A stretch of DNA of 64,000 bases, from NCBI GenBank assembly GCA_903828515.1, contig CAIKMD010000003.1, positions 62,001 to 126,000 of the forward strand. Direction: 5' to 3'. This document shows positions 10,657 through 18,098 of the stretch, piece by piece; the stretch's first letter is position 1; each line of letters opens with the position of its first letter. The notes beneath the pieces are model-generated. The model saw only the letters and a list, made by a program, of their open reading frames with translations, had not been told where the DNA came from and did not search any database. This stretch comes from an uncultured Rhodospirillales bacterium. Its GTDB lineage: Bacteria > Pseudomonadota > Alphaproteobacteria > ATCC43930 > CGMCC-115725. Position numbers and translations under genes: made by a program.

Positions 10657-11454
10657 TCAGGCGCGCGCCACGATAAAGAGGCGGCGAAAATTGAGCAGCG
10701 TCTTGCCGTCGGGCCCGCGCGGAAACGCGCGGCGCAGCTTTTCGGCATAGGACGCGAGAAACCCGTCGCGCGCCGATGCATCGAGCGCGTCGAGGATCGG
10801 CCGCAGCGTGGTGCCGTGCATCCACTCGAGCACCGCGTCATCGCCGGCCAATTGATGGACATATTCGGTCAGCCAGAGATCGATACCGCCCGAGGCAAGC
10901 GGCGCCAACAGATCGTAATAAAATCGCGCCGTGCCGACCGGATCAGGTCGCAAGAGAGAGGGTGTTTCGATCTGCGGATCGAACAGTGGCGCCAAATTCG
11001 CGGCCCATGGTCCATCGAGCGCCGTGTCGCGCAGCAGCGTCTGCGACGGGTCGTCGAAATTGCGCGGCATCTGCACCGCGAGCACGCCGCCCGGCACGAG
11101 ATCGGCGAGCAGGCGCGGGAACAGCGTCTCGTGATGGGTGAGCCATTGCAGCGTCGCGTTGGAATAGATGAGCGCCGCCTTGGGCGCGGCGCGCCACTGC
11201 CGGATGTCGGCCTCGACCCAGCGTATCGACGGTTCGCTTTGCCGGGCCTCGGCCAGCATCGACGCCGAACTGTCGAGCCCGATCAGATCGCGATCCGGCC
11301 AACGCGCGGCGATGGCGCGCGCGTGAATTCCCGTGCCGCACCCCAAATCGACCAGGGGACCCGGCGGCAAGTCATTGATTTGGGCCAGGAGATCGAAGCC
11401 CGGGCGCTGCCTTTCGCCACCAAATTTAAGATATTGTTGAACATTCCAAGTCAT
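10657..11454 (-). CDS. tam: Trans-aconitate 2-methyltransferase-like SAM methyltransferase
   Basis: A 265-residue class I methyltransferase. SAM motif I is VDLGCGTGIHA, followed by LIGLDSSASML, a WVEADIRQW acidic loop and LIYSNATLQWL, the pattern of Tam, which methylates trans-aconitate to detoxify it. MTWNVQQYLKFGGERQRP is the usual Tam N-terminus, so I placed the start at 11454; an ATG two codons upstream at 11460 is also possible. Substrate is by family only. It starts a three-gene minus-strand run with EVE and Rieske. Confidence 0.85.
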   Translation of the reverse strand: MTWNVQQYLKFGGERQRPGFDLLAQINDLPPGPLVDLGCGTGIHARAIAARWPDRDLIGLDSSASMLAEARQSEPSIRWVEADIRQWRAAPKAALIYSNATLQWLTHHETLFPRLLADLVPGGVLAVQMPRNFDDPSQTLLRDTALDGPWAANLAPLFDPQIETPSLLRPDPVGTARFYYDLLAPLASGGIDLWLTEYVHQLAGDDAVLEWMHGTTLRPILDALDASARDGFLASYAEKLRRAFPRGPDGKTLLNFRRLFIVARA

Positions 11455-11541
11455 AACCATTCGAGCATAAAGCGGTCGGCGATGCGACGCAGCAGCGTTT
11501 TGCACCCCGTCCGAACTCGGATCGATGAGAAGGGACAAACA

Positions 11542-11814
11542 ATGACGAATTGGGCCGCGACGATCGCCGCAGGGTTGAGTTTGACCCTCGTAGTGTTCAA
11601 TGCCGTGTTGGTTTACGGCAACGATTCAAGCCAGATTTCGGTCACGCAGCGTCAGCAGCTCATCAATCAGGGCACCAACCTCCTGCGTATCGAGCAGGCG
11701 ATGGTGCGCAGCGCCGCCTCGGCCGCCAATCCCAAGGACGACGCGTTCAACCAATTGCTGAGCCGCTACAACATCAAAGTTGCGGCCGCTCCCGCCACCC
11801 CGGAGAAAAAGTAA
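11542..11814 (+). CDS. Small single-span membrane protein
   Basis: A 90-residue protein that I do not recognise. Residues 5-25 (ATIAAGLSLTLVVFNAVLVY) form one hydrophobic segment, and the rest is a polar Gln/Asn-rich segment with a short Ala-Pro-Lys tail. It begins MTNWAATIAAG after a purine-rich site (AGAAGGGACAAAC). The stop overlaps the start of the next gene as TAATG, so the two are translated together and probably work together. Its polar region (NQGTNLLRIEQAM) resembles that of its neighbour (LNTMIAGQEQAV) in amphipathic character. Confidence 0.7.
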   Translation: MTNWAATIAAGLSLTLVVFNAVLVYGNDSSQISVTQRQQLINQGTNLLRIEQAMVRSAASAANPKDDAFNQLLSRYNIKVAAAPATPEKK

Positions 11815-12143
11815 TGACCGTCTTCGAGAAATTCCTTCCGCGCACCGAGGGCGGGCCGTCGCTCACCCTTCCCGTTGCCTTGCTGGCCGTCGCGTTCCTC
11901 GTCGCGATCGGTTTCCAGACCGTGCAGCTCATGCATCAGCGCAGCAATCTCAACACCATGATCGCCGGCCAGGAGCAGGCCGTGCAGCAGACCGTGCGTC
12001 TGCGCACCAGCATCGATGCCTTCGCCGGCGAGACCGCGGCCCTGGCCGATAAAGGCGACAACAGCGCCAAACAGGTCGTCGAGGCCCTCCGCGTCCAGAA
12101 CATCAATATCAAAAACAACAATCCGCCGGTCGCCGCGAAATAA
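11814..12143 (+). CDS. Small single-span membrane protein, partner of the preceding gene
   Basis: A 109-residue protein of unknown function. One hydrophobic span (about residues 16-36, LTLPVALLAVAFLVAIGFQTV) follows a short N-terminus that contains a charged stretch; a helical Gln-rich segment (probably coiled coil) follows, with a KNNNPPVAAK end. The start overlaps the stop of the previous small gene by one base, and a strong terminator follows 15 bases after the stop. The pair is therefore a self-contained two-gene unit. No enzymatic motif is visible. Confidence 0.72.
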   Translation: MTVFEKFLPRTEGGPSLTLPVALLAVAFLVAIGFQTVQLMHQRSNLNTMIAGQEQAVQQTVRLRTSIDAFAGETAALADKGDNSAKQVVEALRVQNINIKNNNPPVAAK

Positions 12144-12158
12144 CAGACCGTTGATTTG

Positions 12159-12190
12159 AAAGGCGTTTCTTCGGAAGCGCCTTTCTTTTG
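12159..12190 (+). terminator. Rho-independent terminator after the small membrane-protein pair
   Basis: AAAGGCGTTTC, a TTCG tetraloop and GAAGCGCCTTT form an 11-bp stem (one T-G wobble), followed by CTTTTG. It ends the two-gene unit at 11542-12143. Confidence 0.85.
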
Positions 12191-12227
12191 CCGATATATT
12201 ACATATATAAAATGTTATTTTGTTATA

Positions 12228-12256
12228 TTGAAACTGAGCGTGGTGTGAAATAGATT
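12228..12256 (+). promoter_or_regulatory. Probable sigma-70 promoter of the sulfite reductase operon
   Basis: TTGAAA (12228-12233), 17 bases, TAGATT (12251-12256), with the start codon 31 bases downstream of the -10. A very AT-rich stretch lies directly upstream (12193-12226), unlike anything around it, and could be an UP element or a regulator site. Confidence 0.55.
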
Positions 12257-12286
12257 GGGCTTGTCTGAATAATTGCCGAGCCCGCC

Positions 12287-12916
12287 ATGCTGCCGCTTGT
12301 GATCGATCTCGCAAGGCTGCGCCTCGCCCTGATCGGGCGCGGCGACGCCGCCATGCGTCGTTTGGCGAGCCTCGACGAGGCCGGCGCCGTCGACCTGATC
12401 GTCTTTTCCACCGACCCGGAATCCGCCTTGGCCGAAGCCGCCGGCGCGCGCCTCCAGCGCCGCCAGCCCACGGCTGAAGATTTCGCCGGGCTTCATGTCG
12501 TCTTCGTCGCCGACGTGCCGGAACCCGAGCGCACCATGCTGGTCGACCGGGCACGCCAAGCAGGCGCCATCGTGCACGCCGAGGATGCCCCGACGCTGAC
12601 CGATATTCATGCGCCCTCGGTTCTCCGCCGGGGCGATCTCACCATCGCGGTTTCAACCGGCGGCAAGGCACCTGGGCTTGCCGTCGAAATCCGTGCTTTC
12701 CTCGGCACGATCTTCGGGCCCGAGTGGAGCGAACGGGTTCGCGCGATGGCGGCGTTGCGCCAACGTTGGCGCGCAGCCGGCGAACAAGCCGGCGCGGTCG
12801 GTCGCTTGACCACGGCGCAACTGGCCCGCTACGGCTGGCTCACGCATAAGGATGCGGTGGTCGCCAACGACCACGATGAGTCAACCGATGAAAGAGGAGA
12901 CAGCACATGTCCTTGA
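12287..12916 (+). CDS. Precorrin-2 dehydrogenase / sirohydrochlorin ferrochelatase (CysG N-terminal type)
   Basis: A 209-residue protein equivalent to the N-terminal half of CysG (Met8p-like). It oxidises precorrin-2 with NAD+ and inserts iron to make siroheme, the cofactor of the reductase encoded downstream. The nucleotide-binding segment LALIGRGDAAMRRL and the active-site segment TLTDIHAPSVLRRGDLTIAV ending in STGGKAPGLA are clear. There is no uroporphyrinogen methyltransferase domain, so that activity must come from another gene. Its last ten bases overlap the peroxiredoxin start. Confidence 0.9.
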   Translation: MLPLVIDLARLRLALIGRGDAAMRRLASLDEAGAVDLIVFSTDPESALAEAAGARLQRRQPTAEDFAGLHVVFVADVPEPERTMLVDRARQAGAIVHAEDAPTLTDIHAPSVLRRGDLTIAVSTGGKAPGLAVEIRAFLGTIFGPEWSERVRAMAALRQRWRAAGEQAGAVGRLTTAQLARYGWLTHKDAVVANDHDESTDERGDSTCP

Positions 12917-13563
12917 GGCTCAACGAAACGGCACCGGATTTCACCCAGAATTCGTCCGTCGGTCCGATCCACTTTTACGAATGGGCGGGCGATTCCTGGG
13001 TCGTCCTGTTTTCGCACCCGAAGGATTTCACCCCGGTCTGCACCACCGAACTCGGCACGGTCGCGCGGCTCAAGGGCGAGTTCGACAAGCGCGGCGTCAA
13101 AGTGATTGGTCTCTCGGTCGATTCGACCGACGACCATGTCCGCTGGGCCAATGACATCAAAGAGACGCAAGGCACGGCGCCGAACTATCCGATCCTCGCC
13201 GACGCCGATTTCAAGGTGTCGAAGCTCTATGACATGCTGCCGGCCGAAGTATCGGGCGATCCGAGCAAGCGCACGCCCGCCGACAATCAGACCGTGCGCA
13301 ACGTGTTCATCATCGGCCCCGACAAGAAGATCAAATTGATCCTGGTCTATCCGATGGCGACCGGGCGCAATTTCGACGAGATCCTGCGCGTGATCGATTC
13401 GATGCAGCTCACCGTCGCGCACAAGGTGGCGACACCGGCGAACTGGAAACAGGGCGACGACGTCATCATCACCACGGCGGTCAGCGACGAGGAAGCCAAG
13501 ACCAAGTTCCCGAAGGGCTTCAAGACGCTGCGGCCCTATCTCCGGCTCACGCCGCAACCCTGA
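12907..13563 (+). CDS. 1-Cys peroxiredoxin (Prx6 type)
   Basis: A 218-residue peroxiredoxin that reduces peroxides through the cysteine C45 in the motif FTPVCTTELG. The length, the long C-terminal domain and a conserved arginine further on match the Prx6/AhpC2 group, which uses one catalytic cysteine. No second resolving cysteine is obvious. An AAAGAGGAGA ribosome site lies upstream. It overlaps the siroheme gene and is followed after 19 bases by the DUF2849 gene, so it is embedded in the sulfite/nitrite reductase operon, which is not a usual place for it. Confidence 0.93.
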   Translation: MSLRLNETAPDFTQNSSVGPIHFYEWAGDSWVVLFSHPKDFTPVCTTELGTVARLKGEFDKRGVKVIGLSVDSTDDHVRWANDIKETQGTAPNYPILADADFKVSKLYDMLPAEVSGDPSKRTPADNQTVRNVFIIGPDKKIKLILVYPMATGRNFDEILRVIDSMQLTVAHKVATPANWKQGDDVIITTAVSDEEAKTKFPKGFKTLRPYLRLTPQP

Positions 13564-13582
13564 TCGGAATGCGTCGCCCATC

Positions 13583-13882
13583 ATGCAACTGGTGACCGGC
13601 AATCGGCTGCGCGACGGCGTGCCGGTCTATTTTATCGAGGGCGGGCGATGGTCGCCCGCCCTCGACGACGCGAGTCTGGTCGACGACTCGAAAGCCGATT
13701 CTCTTTTGGCTGAAGCGCTCGGCGGGCCGAAGCCATTGCCGGTGGTCGCCCCGATACTGATCGAGGCGACGCGACAGAACGGACATATCGAAGGTTTGAG
13801 CCTGCGCGAGCGCATCCGGGCGCAAGGTCCGACGACCGGACCGATGACCCATCAGCGTCTCGTGATCCCCGGAGCATCCTGA
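13583..13882 (+). CDS. DUF2849 family protein
   Basis: A 99-residue protein with the DUF2849 pattern (QLVTGNRLRDGVPVYF, GGRWSPALDDA, followed by LREXIRAXGPT-like residues near 74-83). In Alphaproteobacteria this small family sits directly ahead of the siroheme-dependent sulfite/nitrite reductase; its role is unknown, perhaps assembly or regulation. Here it is four bases from cysI, the expected position. Confidence 0.85.
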   Translation: MQLVTGNRLRDGVPVYFIEGGRWSPALDDASLVDDSKADSLLAEALGGPKPLPVVAPILIEATRQNGHIEGLSLRERIRAQGPTTGPMTHQRLVIPGAS

Positions 13883-13886
13883 CCTC

Positions 13887-15536
13887 ATGTACCGTTACGA
13901 CGACTTCGATCATCGCTTCATCGACGAGCGCGTCGCGCAATACCGCGACCAGGTGCGCCGCCGCCTTGCCGGACAATTGAGCGAAGACGAGTTCCGCCCG
14001 CTGCGGCTGATGAACGGGCTCTATCTCCAGCTTCACGCCTACATGCTGCGGGTCGCGATTCCTTACGGCGTGCTCTCCTCGAATCAGCTCAGGAAGCTCG
14101 CGCAGATCGGGCGGCGCTTCGATCGCGGCTATGGGCATTTCACCACGCGGCAGAACATCCAGTTCCATTGGATCAAGCTCGAGGAGACGCCGGATATCCT
14201 GGCCGAACTCGCGAGCGTCGAGATGCACGCGATCCAGACCAGCGGTAATTCCTTCCGCAACACCACCACCGATCCATTCGCCGGCGCTGCCGCCGACGAG
14301 ATCGAGGATCCGCGCACCTATGCCGAGATCATCCGGCAATGGTCGACGCTGCATCCCGAGTTCTCGTTCCTGCCGCGCAAGTTCAAGATCGCGATCTCGG
14401 CGGCGACCGAAGACCGCGCCGCGGTGAAGATGCACGATCTTGGGCTTTACCTGCGCCGCAACGAGGCCGGCGAGATCGGTTTCGAGGTCATGGTCGGCGG
14501 CGGGCTTGGCCGCACGCCGCTGCTCTCGCACACGATCAATCCGTTCGTGCCGCGCCGCCACCTCTTCTCGTATCTCGAAGCGGTTTTGCGCGTCTACAAC
14601 CAGTATGGCCGGCGCGACAATCTTTATAAGTCGCGCATCAAGATTCTGGTTCAGAGCCTCGGCCCGAAGAAATTCGCCGAGGAAGTCGAGGCGGAATGGA
14701 ATGCCTCGGATCGCGAAGCCGTGGCCTTGCCCGATACCTATGTGCGCGAAATCGCCGCTGCCTTCGCGCCGCCGAATTATGACCGTTCGCCGACCGATGA
14801 AGGCGCGATCACGCGCGACGCCGCCGGCAACTCCGGCTTCGCGCGCTGGCTCAAGCACAACATTGCCACCCACAAAGTGCCCGACCACGCGATCGTCACG
14901 ATCTCGCTCAAACCGATCGGCGAGACGCCGGGCGACTGCACCTCGGATCAGATGGACCTGATCGCCGCTCTCGCCGACGAATTGGGCCATGGCGAGATTC
15001 GCGTCACCTACGAGCAGAACCTGGTGCTGCCGCATGTCCGGCGCGACAGGCTCTTCACCTTGTGGCAGAAGCTCGACGCAGCCGGTCTCGGCTCGTCCAA
15101 TATCGGATTGATCAGCGACATCATCTGCTGCCCCGGCATGGATTATTGCAGCCTCGCCACCGCGCGCTCGATTCCGGTGGCGCAGGATCTGTCGCGCCAT
15201 CTCGCCGCGCGCGAAGAGGCGATCGGCAATTTCAGCATCAAGATTTCCGGCTGCATCAACGCGTGCGGCCATCATCATCTCGGCAATATCGGCATCCTGG
15301 GCGTCGATAAGAACGGCGAGGAGGTCTATCAGATCACGCTCGGGGGCGACGCCGGCAACGACGCCGCGATCGGCGCCATCTTGGGGCCGGCGGTCAAAAG
15401 CGGCGAAGTCACCGCGTCGATCGACAAGCTGATCGATGTCTATCTGGACCGGCGCGAGGGCAGCGAACGCTTTCCCGAAACCTATCGCCGCATCGGCGCC
15501 AAGCCCTTCAAGGACGCGCTCTATGCTCCTCGTTGA
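13887..15536 (+). CDS. cysI: Siroheme-dependent sulfite/nitrite reductase (ferredoxin-type)
   Basis: A 549-residue reductase that takes six electrons to turn sulfite into sulfide (or nitrite into ammonia). Two ferredoxin-like half domains are recognised (YGHFTTRQNIQFHWIK near residue 80), and the 4Fe-4S/siroheme cysteines occur as CPGMDYC (C-x5-C) and SGCINACG (C-x3-C). The DUF2849 and DUF934 neighbours favour sulfite; the sequence alone does not settle sulfite against nitrite. No separate cysJ flavoprotein is nearby, so ferredoxin is the likely donor. Confidence 0.92.
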   Translation: MYRYDDFDHRFIDERVAQYRDQVRRRLAGQLSEDEFRPLRLMNGLYLQLHAYMLRVAIPYGVLSSNQLRKLAQIGRRFDRGYGHFTTRQNIQFHWIKLEETPDILAELASVEMHAIQTSGNSFRNTTTDPFAGAAADEIEDPRTYAEIIRQWSTLHPEFSFLPRKFKIAISAATEDRAAVKMHDLGLYLRRNEAGEIGFEVMVGGGLGRTPLLSHTINPFVPRRHLFSYLEAVLRVYNQYGRRDNLYKSRIKILVQSLGPKKFAEEVEAEWNASDREAVALPDTYVREIAAAFAPPNYDRSPTDEGAITRDAAGNSGFARWLKHNIATHKVPDHAIVTISLKPIGETPGDCTSDQMDLIAALADELGHGEIRVTYEQNLVLPHVRRDRLFTLWQKLDAAGLGSSNIGLISDIICCPGMDYCSLATARSIPVAQDLSRHLAAREEAIGNFSIKISGCINACGHHHLGNIGILGVDKNGEEVYQITLGGDAGNDAAIGAILGPAVKSGEVTASIDKLIDVYLDRREGSERFPETYRRIGAKPFKDALYAPR

Positions 15537-16020
15537 GGACGGCACGCTCGGCGAGGATCGCTGGCGTCATCTTGAGGACGACGAAGCCGTGCCCGAAGAC
15601 CCGGCGATCACCGTGTCGCTCGCGCGCTGGCTAAAGACGCGCGACACGCTGCGCACGCATAACGGCAAGCTCGGCCTGCGCCTGCCCAACAATGCCGCGC
15701 CCGAGGAGATCGCACCCGATCTCGACCGGCTCGACCTCATCGTCCTGAATTTTCCGAAATTCACCGACGGCCGCGCCTATTCGCAAGCGCGATTGCTGCG
15801 CGACCGTTTTGGCTACAAGGGCGAGTTGCGCGCCACCGGCGACGTGTTGCGCGACCAGTTGCTGTTCATGCGGCGATGCGGCTTCAACAGCTTCGTCGTC
15901 GGCGAGCGCGCGGTCGCCGAAGAATGGGGCAAGGCTTTCGGCGAAGTCGACGTGTTCTATCAGAAAGCCGCCGACGGCACGCCCTGGGTCATGCGGCAAC
16001 GGCTCGGCAAACCAAACTAA
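15523..16020 (+). CDS. DUF934 domain protein, sulfite reductase operon
   Basis: A 165-residue DUF934 protein (segments LPNNAAPEEI, LIVLNFPKFTDGRAYSQARLLRDRFGYKGELRATGDVLRDQL). In many Alphaproteobacteria this family lies between cysI and cysH and is annotated as an oxidoreductase partner; a biochemical role is not established. The ATG at 15523 overlaps the end of cysI by 14 bases. No cysH follows; the operon ends at a terminator at 16141-16196. Confidence 0.9.
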   Translation: MLLVEDGTLGEDRWRHLEDDEAVPEDPAITVSLARWLKTRDTLRTHNGKLGLRLPNNAAPEEIAPDLDRLDLIVLNFPKFTDGRAYSQARLLRDRFGYKGELRATGDVLRDQLLFMRRCGFNSFVVGERAVAEEWGKAFGEVDVFYQKAADGTPWVMRQRLGKPN

Positions 16021-16140
16021 TCACGGTTAACCGATCCTTCACTTCACCCTTCGTTAGTGCCTTGGGCCTATCGTTTCAGTGCCGGGAAAGACTTGGTATC
16101 GAGGGTTGAGGCCCGGCTGTTATGAGTTTTCGCGCGCGAT

Positions 16141-16196
16141 GGCCGCGACCGGGACGGTCCCCCCTCAGCCACCCCGGTCGCGGCCGCTTTCTTTTT
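16141..16196 (+). terminator. Rho-independent terminator of the sulfite reductase operon
   Basis: Perfect 13-bp stem GGCCGCGACCGGG / CCCGGTCGCGGCC (16141-16153 and 16173-16185) with a 19-base loop, followed by CTTTCTTTTTC. It lies about 120 bases after the DUF934 stop; no gene is seen in the bases before it. Confidence 0.85.
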
Positions 16197-16212
16197 CAAG
16201 CGCCGCTCACAC

Positions 16213-16737
16213 TCATCCCAATCGATAATCCTGCTGGTCTTCGTAGATCGAACCGCTTTTCGTGAGATAGCTCGCGATGAGGGTGAAGTGCCGCACCGCG
16301 AAGGGTGCGGCACGAAACAGTCCATGCTCGGCGAGATAGGCCGGCAACCGTGTTTCGGAGGGACGTTTCAATCGCGCCAGCGTGACATGCGGCGTGTAAC
16401 GGCGTTCGTCGGGCACGAAGCCGAGACGGTTGATCGCGCTGTCGACTTTTTCCTGGAGATGCAGAAGCGCCGGATTGCGCTCGACCCCGACAAAGAGCTG
16501 ACGCAGGCCGAAATGCCCGACGCCGGCGAGCGCGAGATCGAAACCGGGTGCGTGAATACGCGCGAGCGCCGCGTCGATATCGACCGCCTGACCTTCGTCG
16601 ACTTCGCCGATGAAGCGCAGCGTCAGGTGATAATTCCCCGGATCGACCCATTTGGCACCCGGCACGCCACCGGCCAGGAGCGACAATCTGAGTTTCAATT
16701 CCGGCGGCAACCCGATGCCGACGAAGAGACGCAGCAT
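16213..16737 (-). CDS. thpR: RNA 2',3'-cyclic phosphodiesterase
   Basis: A 174-residue member of the 2H phosphoesterase superfamily (LigT/ThpR), which opens 2',3'-cyclic phosphate ends of RNA. Both catalytic H-x-T-x motifs are present: HLTL in YHLTLRFIG and HVTL in TPHVTLARL. MLRLFVGIGLPPELK is the usual N-terminus. It follows tesA on the minus strand with a 4-base gap. Confidence 0.92.
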   Translation of the reverse strand: MLRLFVGIGLPPELKLRLSLLAGGVPGAKWVDPGNYHLTLRFIGEVDEGQAVDIDAALARIHAPGFDLALAGVGHFGLRQLFVGVERNPALLHLQEKVDSAINRLGFVPDERRYTPHVTLARLKRPSETRLPAYLAEHGLFRAAPFAVRHFTLIASYLTKSGSIYEDQQDYRLG

Positions 16738-16741
16738 GGTG

Positions 16742-17419
16742 TCAGCCCGTGGGCTTCGGCAGCAAGCGTTCCACCGCCGGCGCGATCCGCCCGACGATCA
16801 CGGCGACGCCCGCCGGGTTGGGATGAAGCATATCCGGCTGATTGAGCGCGGGATCGAACGCCACGCCGTCGAGATAGAACGGATAGAGCGGCACGCCGTA
16901 TTTTTTGGCGAGATCGGGATAGATCGCATCAAAGTCGCGCGCGTAATCGGCGCCCCAATTGTTCGGCGCGCGCATCCCGATCAACAGCACCTTGATCTTC
17001 GCCGCCGTCAGCTTCGCCAGCATGGCATCGAGATTGTCGCGTGCCTGTTTCGGATCGAGGCCGCGCAGCATGTCGTTGGCGCCGAGTTCGAGCAGCACGA
17101 GATCGGGGCGCGAGCCGAGCGCCCAGTCGAGCCGCGCCTTGCCGCCCGCGGTGGTGTCGCCCGACACGCCGGCATTGTCGATCTCGACCGCATAGCCGTC
17201 AGCTTTCAAGCGTTCGGCCAGACGCACCGGAAACGCGTCCGACGGGCCAACACCGTAACCGGCGGTGAGACTGTCGCCGAAAGCGACGATGCGCGTCGTC
17301 GCCCACGCCGAAAGCGGCATTAACAAAAGCGTGATCGCCACCAGGAAACCGCCGCTTCGTTTGACAAAGGCGGCGGCGCCACCATAACCCCGGTGCGTGG
17401 AGACGAGACGGTAAAGCAT
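16742..17419 (-). CDS. tesA: Arylesterase / acyl-CoA thioesterase I, GDSL family (TesA-like)
   Basis: A SGNH/GDSL hydrolase. The nucleophile block is IVAFGDSLTAGYG, block III is LELGANDMLRG, and the catalytic Asp-His pair is in DMLHPNPAG. A hydrophobic segment ending in PLSAWA just before the catalytic domain looks like a signal peptide, so the enzyme is probably periplasmic. The start is unsure: ATG at 17419 gives 225 residues but shares its bases with the start codon of the divergent ABC gene, while GTG near 17341 would leave a short signal peptide. The gene lies back to back with a YbbA/YbbP pair, the same order as E. coli tesA-ybbAP. Confidence 0.9.
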   Translation of the reverse strand: MLYRLVSTHRGYGGAAAFVKRSGGFLVAITLLLMPLSAWATTRIVAFGDSLTAGYGVGPSDAFPVRLAERLKADGYAVEIDNAGVSGDTTAGGKARLDWALGSRPDLVLLELGANDMLRGLDPKQARDNLDAMLAKLTAAKIKVLLIGMRAPNNWGADYARDFDAIYPDLAKKYGVPLYPFYLDGVAFDPALNQPDMLHPNPAGVAVIVGRIAPAVERLLPKPTG

Positions 17420-18098
17420 GGAAAAGCCGCTGATCCTCTTGGAGGATGTACGCCTGACACTGGCGAGCGCGGCGGGCCCCGTCAACGTCCTGCGCGGCGT
17501 CTCGCTGGCGATCGAACCGGGCCTCACGATCGGCCTGGTCGGCCCGTCGGGTTCCGGCAAATCGACCTTGATGATGGTGATGGGCGGGCTCGAACGCGCC
17601 AGCGCCGGCAAGGTCGAGATCGCGGGCCACGATCTCAACGCTCTCGACGAAGACGGCCTCGCGCGGTTTCGCCGCGACAATGTCGGCATCGTCTTTCAAT
17701 CTTTTCATCTCATCCCGACCATGACCGCGCTTGAAAACGTGGCGGTGCCCCTGGAACTGGGCGGGCGCGACGACGCGTTCGCCGCCGCGCGCGCGGGATT
17801 GGAAGCCGTCGGGCTCGGCGCGCGCGTGCTCCACTATCCCTCGCAACTCTCGGGCGGCGAGCAGCAGCGCGTCGCCATCGCCCGCGCCTTTGCCTCACGG
17901 CCGAAAGTCCTGCTGGCCGATGAGCCGACCGGCAATCTCGATGGCGCGACCGGACGTCAGGTGATGGACCTTCTGTTTCAGCTTCATCGCGACGCCGGCA
18001 GCACGTTCCTGCTGATCACCCACGATCCCGAATTGGCCAAGCGATGCGACCGGATCATCAGTCTGGTCGACGGACAGATCGCGGGCGGCGAAACCTGA
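17418..18098 (+). CDS. ABC transporter ATP-binding protein, YbbA/LolD type
   Basis: A 226-residue ATPase of the MacB/LolD/YbbA branch. The motifs are complete: Walker [11 protein letters not shown]-loop [18 protein letters not shown], signature [14 protein letters not shown], Walker [13 protein letters not shown] and the H-loop LLITHDP. The stop overlaps the start of the permease gene (ATGA). The tesA neighbour points to the YbbA group rather than LolD, which would be paired with LolC/E. Confidence 0.93.
   Translation: MEKPLILLEDVRLTLASAAGPVNVLRGVSLAIEPGLTIGLVGPSGSGKSTLMMVMGGLERASAGKVEIAGHDLNALDEDGLARFRRDNVGIVFQSFHLIPTMTALENVAVPLELGGRDDAFAAARAGLEAVGLGARVLHYPSQLSGGEQQRVAIARAFASRPKVLLADEPTGNLDGATGRQVMDLLFQLHRDAGSTFLLITHDPELAKRCDRIISLVDGQIAGGET

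Noticed and set aside
16021-16140. A small gene between the DUF934 gene and its terminator
   Set aside because: Short frames exist on both strands but none has a start with a ribosome site or a recognisable sequence.
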